A stretch of 5,642 nt of DNA from Bacillota bacterium (GTDB lineage Bacteria > Bacillota > Clostridia > Peptostreptococcales > Anaerovoracaceae), in contig JAQSXD010000271.1 of assembly GCA_029266295.1 (NCBI GenBank), forward strand, positions 1-5,642, written 5' to 3'. The stretch's first letter is position 1. Each line of letters starts with the position of its first letter. The translations under genes and the position numbers were made by a program. This document shows, in pieces, positions 1 through 5,320 of this stretch. The notes beneath the pieces are model-generated. The model was given only the letters and a program-made list of their open reading frames with translations, did no database searches and was not told the origin of the DNA.

Positions 1-1283
1 TTTGCCACCTTTTCCACAATCTTTTCGCATTCCTCAGGATAAAATCCTCCGTTGTCGTTCACGTATGCTTTCACCGCTTCGGCTGCACCTTTGCGGATTT
101 CATTCCCCTGATAATCGATACCGCTCATTCTGGTTTTCGCTGTAAACTCGACAAAAGTCGCACCAAGCTTCGAAAGATCCCTTCCTCTCAGCCCGAATCT
201 TCCTTTTGCAAGAATTACGACACTCCGTCCCTCGGGGGTTTCGTCTGCAAGAGAGGAAAGCTGAGCAGCGTCTGCCAAATCTGACTCAGATATTCCATCA
301 AGCGGAATAAATTCACTTGCCTGCCTGTTTCCCAGCGTAATCGTACCCGTTTTGTCAAGCAATAGAACATCTACATCCCCTGCTGCCTCGATGGCACGAC
401 CACTCATTGCTAAGACATTCGCCTGATTAAGCCTGCTCATTCCTGCAATACCAATAGATGATAGCAGCGCTCCTATCGTAGTCGGGGCAAGGCAAACCAG
501 TAACGCAATTACATTTGTAATTGAAATTGCCGCTCCCGCTCCCATTTGTTTGCTTACGAAACTGGAGAACGGAAGCAAAGTTGCCGTAACCACAAGGAAT
601 ATGATTGTCAAAGCCACAAGAAGGATTTGAAGAGCAATTTCATTCGGAGTCTTTTTTCTGGAAGCACCCTCAACCATTGCAATCATTTTATCAAGGAAAC
701 TTTCTCCGGCTTCTGCAGTGATTCTGATTACAAGCCAGTCGGAGACTAAGGTAGTTCCGCCGGTTACAGCACTCCTGTCGCCTCCCGATTCCCTGATGAC
801 CGGTGCTGATTCTCCAGTTATCGCGCTTTCATCAACAGAGGCAGCGCCTTCAATTACTTCCCCGTCCATAGGGATCTGTTCATCCGATTTTACATAAACG
901 AGATCTCCCATTTTTAAGCTGCTGGAAGAAATCTCAACGTAGTCATTCAAATTTTCTGCGGATTTTAATTTCCTTGCTTTTACGTCTTTCCTCGCACTCC
1001 TGAGGCTGTTTGCCTGGGCTCTGCCCCTGCCTTCAGCAATTGCTTCGGCAAAGTTAGCAAATAAAACTGTAAACCAAAGAATCAGAGCGATTGCAAGGGT
1101 GTATCCCTGACTTTCATCCTTGATTCCTATAAACGCCAGAAAATAAAGTGCAGTTGTAAGAATCGCTCCAATATACACCACAAGCATGACAGGGTTTTTC
1201 ACCTGAATGCGGGGGGATAGTTTCACAAGGGATTGCTTGAGCGCATCTATCATAATCTCATAATTTTTTTCATTCTTTTTCAT
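1..1283 (-). CDS. kdpB: KdpB, ATP-hydrolysing subunit of the Kdp K+ pump (partial, C-terminus outside window)
   Basis: This is the P-type ATPase subunit of KdpFABC, which uses ATP to drive high-affinity K+ uptake across the cytoplasmic membrane. The first 427 residues are visible and the frame stays open to base 1, so the gene runs off the left edge; family members are usually about 680-690 residues. Hydrophobic helices lie near residues 31-53 and 61-79. The actuator domain has TGES at 156-159. A membrane pair follows, with CLAPTTIG at 264-271 where most homologues have LIPTTIG. The phosphorylation motif DKTGT is at 310-314 (Asp310 is phosphorylated), followed by the nucleotide-binding motifs FTAKTRMSG (380-388) and KGA (398-400). 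The start is the ATG at 1283, with Shine-Dalgarno GAGGTG (1291-1296) seven bases upstream. That site overlaps the kdpA stop codon, and the gap between the genes is 11 bp, so the two are probably translationally coupled. Family assignment is certain; activity is inferred. Confidence 0.98.
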   Translation of the reverse strand, partial: MKKNEKNYEIMIDALKQSLVKLSPRIQVKNPVMLVVYIGAILTTALYFLAFIGIKDESQGYTLAIALILWFTVLFANFAEAIAEGRGRAQANSLRSARKDVKARKLKSAENLNDYVEISSSSLKMGDLVYVKSDEQIPMDGEVIEGAASVDESAITGESAPVIRESGGDRSAVTGGTTLVSDWLVIRITAEAGESFLDKMIAMVEGASRKKTPNEIALQILLVALTIIFLVVTATLLPFSSFVSKQMGAGAAISITNVIALLVCLAPTTIGALLSSIGIAGMSRLNQANVLAMSGRAIEAAGDVDVLLLDKTGTITLGNRQASEFIPLDGISESDLADAAQLSSLADETPEGRSVVILAKGRFGLRGRDLSKLGATFVEFTAKTRMSGIDYQGNEIRKGAAEAVKAYVNDNGGFYPEECEKIVEKVA

Positions 1284-1294
1284 ATCATTTCACC

Positions 1295-2983
1295 TCAATT
1301 CAAGGTTGTAAAGTAATCTGCTATCGGTCCGAGTGCCAACGCCGGCAAGAAGCTCAGAGCGGCAATGATGATAATAATACCAATCAATAGCGAGACAAAC
1401 ATAAGGTTGCTAGTAGACAATGTCCCTTCACTTACAGCAACGCTCTTTTTACCCGCCAGACTTCCCGCCAGATAAATTACCGCAATTAAAGGAATATATC
1501 GTACAAGAAGCATAATGATTCCCCCTGTAACATTCGTAAAAACAGTATTCGCATTGAACCCTCCAAAGGCGCTGCCGTTGTTGTTCCCTAAGGAAGAGAA
1601 CGCGTAAAGAATTTCTGAAAATCCGTGCGCTCCCGTATTCGTCAGCCAGCTGGCAGCTTCGGGTATTAAAACGGCTGCTGCTGTACCGAACAATGTCATG
1701 AGCGGCGGTACAAGCACGATCAAGCAAACCATTTTCATATCATAAGGCTCAATCTTCTTTCCTAAATATTCCGGTGTTCTCCCAACCATTAATCCTGCAA
1801 TAAATACCGTCAGGATTACGAATGCAATCATCCCATATAATCCGCTTCCGACACCGCCAAATACGATTTCTCCAAGCTGCATCAGGAACATTGGAATCAT
1901 TCCACCAAGCGGAGTAAAGCTGTCATGCATTGAATTTACTGAACCATTTGACGCTGCAGTCGTTGCTACGCTCCAAAGGGCCGATGTTCCGATCCCGTGC
2001 ACAACCTCTTTCCCTTCCATGTTTCCTGCTGCCATGACTCCGTCAAACAGCGGTGCCGTAAACTGCTCACATACGATGGCACCTGCAAGTGCTGTAATAA
2101 ATAAAACAATCATTGCAATGTAGACTGCCCTTCCCTGCCGATGATCCTTCACCGCTTTCCCAAAGGATACACAGAGAGCTGCGGGGATGATCAGGATTGC
2201 AAGAAGCTCAAGGAGATTTGAAAACGCCGTCGGGTTTTCTAAAGGAAATGCGGAATTCATTCCGAAGAATCCTCCACCGTTGGTTCCGAGCTGTTTGATG
2301 GCAATCTGACTTGCTGCCGGGCCCAGCGGAATCGTCTGAAGCACTCCGCTTTCATAGCTTATCACTTGATGGTAAGGTACCAGTGTTTGGACGACTCCCT
2401 GTGAAACAAGCAATATCGCCAGCACAAGCGAAAGCGGAATAAGGACATATAATGTTGACCGTGTCAGGTCTACCCAGAAGTTGCCGATTGTTTTTTCTTG
2501 TTTCACTACAAAACCTCTGATCAGTACAAACAAAACCGCGATTCCGATTGCAGCAGATAAAAAATTCTGGACGGTCAAACCAATGCTTTGCGTTAAATAG
2601 GATAGCGTTACTTCTCCTGCATATGCCTGCCAGTTTGTGTTCGAAACAAAGCTGGCCGCAGTGTTAAATGCCAGATCCCAGTCTACCTCCTCCAAATGTT
2701 CCGGATTCAAGGGTAAATAGTTTTGCAGCATTTGTATTCCGAAAACAAACACAAGTCCGATGATACTGAACAAAACTACCGCAACGGTGTATTCCCGCGG
2801 CTTCATTTCGTTTCTGTCACGAATCCCCAGTACTCTATAAATTCCGTTTTCAACAGGTGCTAGTACCGGAGTCAGAAAAACATTTTGTCCAGTCATGACC
2901 CGATAGATATAAGTCCCCAGCGGAACGGAAAGTGTAATCAGCAACAAAAGATAAATTGTCATCTGGATGATAATTAAACTCAT
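1295..2983 (-). CDS. kdpA: KdpA, K+-translocating subunit of the Kdp pump
   Basis: KdpA is the channel-like membrane subunit that selects and conducts K+ in the KdpFABC complex. It belongs to the superfamily of K+ transporters built from four pore repeats. The 562 residues are close to the usual length (557 in E. coli), so the gene looks complete. The sequence is almost entirely hydrophobic helices, beginning with one at about residues 3-28. All four selectivity-filter regions can be read: SNTNWQAY (114-121), GTNGGGFFG (233-241), TAASNGSVNSM (342-352) and LGNNNGSAFGG (465-475). The start is the ATG at 2983, with Shine-Dalgarno AGAGGTG (2991-2997) seven bases upstream. This site lies inside kdpF, whose TGA stop overlaps the kdpA start (ATGA), a typical arrangement for coupled translation. 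The gene ends with TGA at 1295-1297, within the kdpB ribosome binding site. No key residue appears to be missing. Confidence 0.98.
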   Translation of the reverse strand: MSLIIIQMTIYLLLLITLSVPLGTYIYRVMTGQNVFLTPVLAPVENGIYRVLGIRDRNEMKPREYTVAVVLFSIIGLVFVFGIQMLQNYLPLNPEHLEEVDWDLAFNTAASFVSNTNWQAYAGEVTLSYLTQSIGLTVQNFLSAAIGIAVLFVLIRGFVVKQEKTIGNFWVDLTRSTLYVLIPLSLVLAILLVSQGVVQTLVPYHQVISYESGVLQTIPLGPAASQIAIKQLGTNGGGFFGMNSAFPLENPTAFSNLLELLAILIIPAALCVSFGKAVKDHRQGRAVYIAMIVLFITALAGAIVCEQFTAPLFDGVMAAGNMEGKEVVHGIGTSALWSVATTAASNGSVNSMHDSFTPLGGMIPMFLMQLGEIVFGGVGSGLYGMIAFVILTVFIAGLMVGRTPEYLGKKIEPYDMKMVCLIVLVPPLMTLFGTAAAVLIPEAASWLTNTGAHGFSEILYAFSSLGNNNGSAFGGFNANTVFTNVTGGIIMLLVRYIPLIAVIYLAGSLAGKKSVAVSEGTLSTSNLMFVSLLIGIIIIIAALSFLPALALGPIADYFTTLN

Positions 2984-3069
2984 AGGTTCTCACCTCTAAA
3001 CAAAACATAAATTAAATAAACCAGCAAACAAAACGCGAGGCACGCTGAAACGGCTAAAACAAAATTCAC
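2980..3069 (-). CDS. kdpF: KdpF, small membrane peptide of the Kdp pump
   Basis: A 29-codon reading frame sits directly before kdpA. It begins with GTG at 3069, ends with TGA at 2980-2982, and overlaps the kdpA ATG by 4 bp. The peptide is one hydrophobic helix (about residues 3-24) with the ending YVLFRGENL. E. coli KdpF is also 29 residues and ends in a similar way (YALINAEAF). KdpF is known to stabilise the KdpABC complex in the membrane, where it packs against KdpA. Start choice: a Shine-Dalgarno GGAGTGA (3076-3082) lies six bases upstream, and an in-frame TGA only three codons upstream rules out a longer version. Length, position, hydrophobicity and overlap together make the call firm, although so short a peptide has little sequence signature of its own. 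Confidence 0.93.
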   Translation of the reverse strand: MNFVLAVSACLAFCLLVYLIYVLFRGENL

Positions 3070-3130
3070 AAATGATCACTCCATTTCTTTTTTTCTTTCC
3101 GATAAAGATAGTATTTCTATTTACAGCTTG

Positions 3131-3196
3131 AATATATAACTTAATAGATTAATAGGGTATAAAGGAAAATGCTTATTGCATTAAGATTGTATAAAG
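3131..3196 (-). promoter_or_regulatory. Putative kdp promoter with two KdpE-like direct repeats
   Basis: Two 18-bp direct repeats matching at 14 positions lie upstream of kdpF on the minus strand: CTTTATACAATCTTAATG (3196-3179) and CTTTATACCCTATTAATC (3164-3147). They are 32 bp apart, about three helical turns, so they would face the same side of the DNA. A short dyad, AATGC-N5-GCATT (3182-3168), lies between them. A -10-like TATATT is at 3136-3131, and no good -35 is found 17 bases upstream of it; the second repeat covers that position instead. The E. coli KdpE response regulator binds a T-rich site containing TTTATAC at its kdp promoter. I therefore infer that these repeats bind KdpE, which would activate a promoter with a weak -35. 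The transcript would begin near 3124 and have a leader of about 55 nt. The repeats are directly visible; their function is inference. Confidence 0.5.
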
Positions 3197-3218
3197 ATAA
3201 CAAGTTTATTTCTCCAAT

Positions 3219-3260
3219 AAAAAAAGTGGAAATGACGGAATCGAAGATTCCTATTTCCAC
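3219..3260 (-). terminator. Strong intrinsic terminator upstream of the kdp promoter region (hairpin A)
   Basis: Read on the minus strand, GTGGAAAT (3260-3253) pairs with ATTTCCAC (3233-3226), and inside it GGAATC (3251-3246) pairs with GATTCC (3242-3237) around a TTC loop. The 14 base pairs are interrupted only by a 1/3-base internal loop. Seven T's (3225-3219) follow directly. This is a textbook Rho-independent terminator shape. It points toward kdp and lies upstream of the putative kdp promoter. It could catch read-through from spoIVA, or act as the terminator half of an attenuator. It shares bases 3258-3260 with the neighbouring hairpin B. Confidence 0.75.
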
Positions 3261-3300
3261 CTGTCGCCTCAAGGGCGGCGACAATCAAGGTGCTTTTTTT
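3258..3300 (+). terminator. Terminator-like hairpin on the plus strand (hairpin B)
   Basis: On the plus strand, CACCTGTCGCC (3258-3268) pairs with GGCGAC (3277-3282) and then, across a five-base bulge (AATCA), with AGGTG (3288-3292). A C and seven T's (3294-3300) follow. The shape fits an intrinsic terminator for plus-strand transcripts, yet no plus-strand gene is evident upstream of it. On the minus strand the same pairing could form just before hairpin A and would compete with it for bases 3258-3260, as an antiterminator might. Which strand matters cannot be decided from the sequence. Confidence 0.5.
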
Positions 3301-3349
3301 ATTATGTAGGCAATATCTCTTTCATGGATATTGCCTACATAATAAAAAA
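3295..3349. repeat. Perfect 23-bp inverted repeat with 9-nt spacer (hairpin C)
   Basis: The arms 3295-3317 and 3327-3349 are perfect reverse complements, separated by TCTTTCATG (3318-3326). The centre of each arm is ATTATGTAGGCAATATC or its complement, and the outer six bases of each arm are a T-run or A-run. Because the 3' side ends in A's on both strands, it is not itself a canonical terminator. Its outer T-runs instead double as the T-tracts of the flanking terminators on the two strands. It could be a snapback repeat element, an extended terminator, or a small structured RNA. I see no transposase or clear target-site duplication. Confidence 0.85.
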
Positions 3350-3365
3350 GAACCATTTCTGGTTC
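3344..3365 (-). terminator. Intrinsic terminator of spoIVA
   Basis: On the minus strand, GAACCA (3365-3360) pairs with TGGTTC (3355-3350) around a GAAA tetraloop of the stable GNRA class, and six T's (3349-3344) follow. It lies about 90 bp after the spoIVA stop codon with no other gene between, so it is the natural end of the spoIVA transcript. Confidence 0.85.
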
Positions 3366-3452
3366 CTTTTCATTATTTATTGAGTTTAAACGAGTTTAAT
3401 TCGAACAGATTTGTTTCATTTGTCTCAATTTATATCCCAATTGACATCTCTG

Positions 3453-4931
3453 TCACAGAACGATGCAGATAAAGTATTCTTTGCCCTCGTCGGATATTTT
3501 CTGTAGAGACCGCTGTACCTTGAATCGGATGTGATCCGGCACATTGGTAAGCTTATTTTCCATCTGCTCTGACACCATTTCGTGCAATGATTTTCCGAAG
3601 AGATTGGTTTCCCAGATCTTTGCCGGATTGTTTTCAAATTCGGTGAGCAGATAACGGATCAAATCTTCGCTTTGCTTTTCGCTTCCCACTACAGGTGATA
3701 CTTCTGTGGTAATGTCTGTTTTAATAATGTGCAGTGACGGTGCTTTCGCTTTCAGCCGGACGCCAAATTTATTGCCCTGTTTAAAGATCTCCGGCTCCTC
3801 CAAAACCATCTCCGAAAGCTTGGGCTGTACGATGCCGTATCCCGAATCATCAACTTGAACCATTGCATCTTTCAGCTTATCATAAGATTTCTTCGCCTGC
3901 GCGAATTCCTTAATCAGCCCAAAGAACTGATAATCATTGGCCACTTCCTGACCAGTAAGCTCTTGAATCACCTTATAGAAGAGCCCTTCAACGGGGACTA
4001 CTTCAACCTCAATATCTCCAGTACCCAGATCCATATTGTTTACTGCGATGGCCTGCACCACGTCACCATCTTCCAGGCCGGCAATGGAGTTCTGGATATC
4101 TCTTATATTATCAAATGTCTTGCTCCAGTCCTTAATGTTCTGAATCAAAGTTGCTTTAATCCAGTGTTCATTCGGCAGGCCGTCAATAAATCCGGGAAGC
4201 CGGAATTTGATCTGTGCCGCTGGGAATTCAAACAGTGTTTCGCTCAAGATCTGATTCAGTACCTTGGTACTCATCCGTGCGCAATTTGCGGCGATGACCG
4301 GAACTTCATATTTTTCTTCCATGAGACATTTCAGTTCTCTCGTATCCTCTGCATCGGGATCCAATGCATTTAGGACAATGACAAAAGGTTTTTTCAGTTC
4401 CTTCAGCTCCCTGACGACTCGTTCCTCTGCTGGGAGGTAGCTGTCCCTATCGATTTCTCCGATCGATCCGTCTGTTGTAACAACAATACCTATAGTAGAA
4501 TGATCCGTGATGACTTTTCTGGTCCCTATTTCCGCGGCTTCTTCAAACGGAATCTGGCCTTCCTGCCAGGGTGTGCTTACCATCCTTGCTTTTCCGTTCT
4601 CCTGATGGCCCAACGCATTCTTAACCATATAGCCTACACAGTCAACCATTCGCACCTTGAAGTTGATCTTGCCCGGAAGTTCAATCGATACCGCCTCGGC
4701 AGGAACAAACTTCGGTTCGGTAGTCGTTATGGTTTTTCCCGCTCCGCTCTGGGGAAGCTCATCGACGACTCGCTCTTTTACATAGGTGTTTGTTACATTT
4801 GGTATCACAAGCAAATCCATAAATCGTTTAATAAAAGTTGATTTCCCTGTCCTAACCGGTCCTACAACCCCTACATAGATGTCGCCCTGAGTCCTCTCAG
4901 CTATGCTTTCATATATATTTAGGTTTTCCAA
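3453..4931 (-). CDS. spoIVA: SpoIVA, spore coat morphogenetic ATPase (stage IV sporulation protein A)
   Basis: SpoIVA is made in the mother cell during sporulation. It coats the forespore surface, polymerises upon ATP hydrolysis, and forms the base on which the spore coat is assembled; it is also needed for a normal cortex. The protein has 492 residues, the same length as B. subtilis SpoIVA. The N-terminal P-loop domain carries Walker A GPVRTGKST (24-32, Lys30), the threonines of TITTTEPKF (Thr70/Thr71, at the position of the sensor threonine in B. subtilis) and Walker B VRMVDCVGY (93-101, Asp97). The signature AAEIGTRKVI and STIGIVVTTDG stretches follow. The middle and C-terminal parts match the family, including GYGIVQPKLSEM, KFGVRLKAKAPSLHIIK and a hydrophobic end, FICIVL. 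The start is a TTG at 4931, chosen because GAGGAGG (4940-4946) lies eight bases upstream and the N-terminus aligns with known SpoIVA. It has its own leader and terminator, so it is probably a single-gene transcript under sigma-E control. Confidence 0.98.
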   Translation of the reverse strand: MENLNIYESIAERTQGDIYVGVVGPVRTGKSTFIKRFMDLLVIPNVTNTYVKERVVDELPQSGAGKTITTTEPKFVPAEAVSIELPGKINFKVRMVDCVGYMVKNALGHQENGKARMVSTPWQEGQIPFEEAAEIGTRKVITDHSTIGIVVTTDGSIGEIDRDSYLPAEERVVRELKELKKPFVIVLNALDPDAEDTRELKCLMEEKYEVPVIAANCARMSTKVLNQILSETLFEFPAAQIKFRLPGFIDGLPNEHWIKATLIQNIKDWSKTFDNIRDIQNSIAGLEDGDVVQAIAVNNMDLGTGDIEVEVVPVEGLFYKVIQELTGQEVANDYQFFGLIKEFAQAKKSYDKLKDAMVQVDDSGYGIVQPKLSEMVLEEPEIFKQGNKFGVRLKAKAPSLHIIKTDITTEVSPVVGSEKQSEDLIRYLLTEFENNPAKIWETNLFGKSLHEMVSEQMENKLTNVPDHIRFKVQRSLQKISDEGKEYFICIVL

Positions 4932-4939
4932 TGCACTAA

Positions 4940-4946
4940 CCTCCTC
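4940..4946 (-). promoter_or_regulatory. Strong ribosome binding site fixing the spoIVA TTG start
   Basis: The minus strand reads GAGGAGG here, eight bases before the TTG at 4931-4929. This near-perfect complement to the 16S rRNA end is the reason to accept the TTG start. It may offset the weaker start codon. Confidence 0.85.
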
Positions 4947-4973
4947 TACCTTTCATTCTACTCATTGGCAGTA

Positions 4974-5004
4974 AAAATCTACAAATCACAGATTTGCGAA
5001 TTTT
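4974..5004 (-). other. Symmetric hairpin in the spoIVA leader
   Basis: On the minus strand AAAAT (5004-5000) pairs with ATTTT (4978-4974). Inside it, CAAATC (4996-4991) pairs with GATTTG (4987-4982) around a TGT loop, with a symmetric 3x3 internal loop (TCG/TAG) between the two helices. It would lie in the 5' untranslated part of the spoIVA message, about 28 bases before the ribosome binding site. The 3' side runs into TTTTTA, so it resembles a weak terminator or attenuator. Function is unknown; the AT-rich stem is only moderately stable. Confidence 0.5.
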
Positions 5005-5011
5005 CTTGTAT

Positions 5012-5049
5012 CAGTCCGCCATCCGCCAGCTGCGCAGACTGGGCGGGCT
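5012..5049. repeat. GC-rich compound palindrome upstream of spoIVA
   Basis: This is a sharply GC-rich island of about 38 bp within AT-rich sequence. On the plus strand, CAGTCCGC (5012-5019) can pair with GCAGACTG (5034-5041). The overlapping AGTCCGCC (5013-5020) can instead pair with GGCGGGCT (5042-5049). Both stems have eight pairs including one G-T, and they are mutually exclusive. The island also contains a short tandem repeat, TCCGCCA at 5015-5021 and 5022-5028, and the 8-bp palindrome CTGCGCAG (5030-5037). It lies between the possible spoIVA promoter and the ribosome binding site. It may be a dispersed repeat unit or a leader structure. Confidence 0.6.
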
Positions 5050-5060
5050 AATATCTGTAC

Positions 5061-5089
5061 AATATATTAGAGGAAGTATTTCTTTATTC
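5061..5089 (-). promoter_or_regulatory. Possible sigma-E promoter of spoIVA
   Basis: On the minus strand, GAATAAA (5089-5083) resembles the sigma-E -35 box (KMATATT). After 14 bases it is followed by AATATATT (5068-5061), which keeps five of eight bases of the sigma-E -10 box (CATACANT). spoIVA is a mother-cell, sigma-E-dependent gene in B. subtilis, which makes this the best candidate. The implied leader of about 120 nt is long and contains two hairpins. An alternative -10, GATACAAG near 5006-5013, lies closer to the gene but has only a GC-rich stretch at the -35 position. Confidence is low to moderate. Confidence 0.35.
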
Positions 5090-5213
5090 ATAATTTTTTC
5101 AGCTAGTACTACAGATCTTATAAAAGTTGTCACGAATGCGTGGATTTATTGTTATTTGAGCTTTTGACAAAATATTTCCGATTCTCACCCCTCCAGCGTT
5201 TCATGTATCAAAA

Positions 5214-5265
5214 TAGAGAGGCGCCTCTCTTCAATTCAATAGAATCGTTAAAAGGCGCCTCTCTA
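5214..5265 (-). terminator. Large inverted repeat, probable terminator of the SLH-protein gene
   Basis: Perfect 12-bp arms TAGAGAGGCGCC (5214-5225) and GGCGCCTCTCTA (5254-5265) enclose 28 bases. On the minus strand the hairpin is followed by TTTTG, about 55 bp downstream of the stop codon of the SLH gene. The arm at 5215-5230 is also a 16-bp palindrome in its own right (AGAGAGGCGCCTCTCT), so a second fold, with six pairs and a GCGC loop, is possible. The spacer contains a small ATTC/GAAT hairpin. Position and a short T-run suggest termination, but the T-run is poor and the loop is long. Confidence 0.5.
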
Positions 5266-5274
5266 AATGTTTTT

Positions 5275-5310
5275 AAATGGTACAGCAATTTATATTGCTT
5301 AAAGCCATTT
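5275..5310 (-). other. Hairpin just after the SLH gene stop
   Basis: AAATGG (5275-5280) pairs with CCATTT (5305-5310), and inside it AGCAAT (5284-5289) pairs with ATTGCT (5294-5299) around a four-base loop, with a small asymmetric internal loop between. It starts 10 bp after the stop codon of the SLH gene. No T-run follows on the minus strand, so it is not a classic terminator by itself. It may protect the 3' end of the message or act together with the larger inverted repeat at 5214-5265. Confidence 0.45.
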
Positions 5311-5320
5311 CTGAACCAGA

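Larger units (their letters stand above)
3070..3452. other. Intergenic region between spoIVA and kdpF
   Basis: This 383-bp gene-free stretch contains, in the direction of transcription, the spoIVA terminator, the 23-bp inverted repeat, hairpins B and A, the putative KdpE repeats and kdp promoter, and the kdpF ribosome binding site. The first 87 bp after the spoIVA stop are AT-rich and hold nothing I recognise except a short near-tandem repeat, GAGTTTAAAC followed by GAGTTTAATT (3381-3400). I found no tRNA, known riboswitch or convincing small gene here. Confidence 0.7.
4932..5320. other. Intergenic region between the SLH gene and spoIVA
   Basis: This 389-bp gene-free stretch holds the two 3' hairpins of the SLH gene (5214-5310), the possible sigma-E promoter (5061-5089), the GC-rich palindrome (5012-5049), the spoIVA leader hairpin (4974-5004) and the spoIVA ribosome binding site. 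Nothing recognisable is seen between about 5090 and 5213. The open frames crossing it show no ribosome binding site or family resemblance. Confidence 0.6.

Noticed and set aside
546..749. 67-codon open frame on the plus strand
   Set aside because: Antisense within kdpB; composition and absence of a start signal mark it as a shadow frame.
1449..1727. 92-codon minus-strand frame inside kdpA
   Set aside because: It is a shifted frame of kdpA, whose selectivity-filter motifs are encoded in the other frame across the same bases.
3070..3300. c-di-AMP (ydaO-type), fluoride or other known riboswitch before kdp
   Set aside because: A ydaO-type riboswitch controls K+ transport genes in many Firmicutes, so I looked for one. 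The segment has simple hairpins and none of the conserved core sequences I know for these classes, and the space upstream of the putative promoter is too short for a ydaO element.
3295..3349. Integron attC site or CRISPR repeat
   Set aside because: The GTAGGC/GCCTAC arms recall attC core boxes but lack the RYYYAAC/GTTRRRY consensus and the unpaired bases of real attC sites, and no integrase is present. There is only one copy, so it is not a CRISPR array.
3350..3370. Plus-strand terminator from the spoIVA terminator hairpin
   Set aside because: On the plus strand the stem is followed by a short C-interrupted T-run, and no plus-strand gene leads into it; the minus-strand reading with six T's is far better.
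3290..3472. 60-codon plus-strand frame starting in the hairpin region
   Set aside because: It runs through the inverted repeat and terminators and into the end of spoIVA, with no ribosome binding site; it is a chance frame.
3855..4373. 172-codon open frame on the plus strand
   Set aside because: It lies entirely antisense within spoIVA, has no convincing ribosome binding site, and its protein resembles no known family.
4500..4841. 113-codon open frame on the plus strand
   Set aside because: Antisense to the P-loop domain of spoIVA, whose motifs are intact; it is a by-product of that coding sequence.
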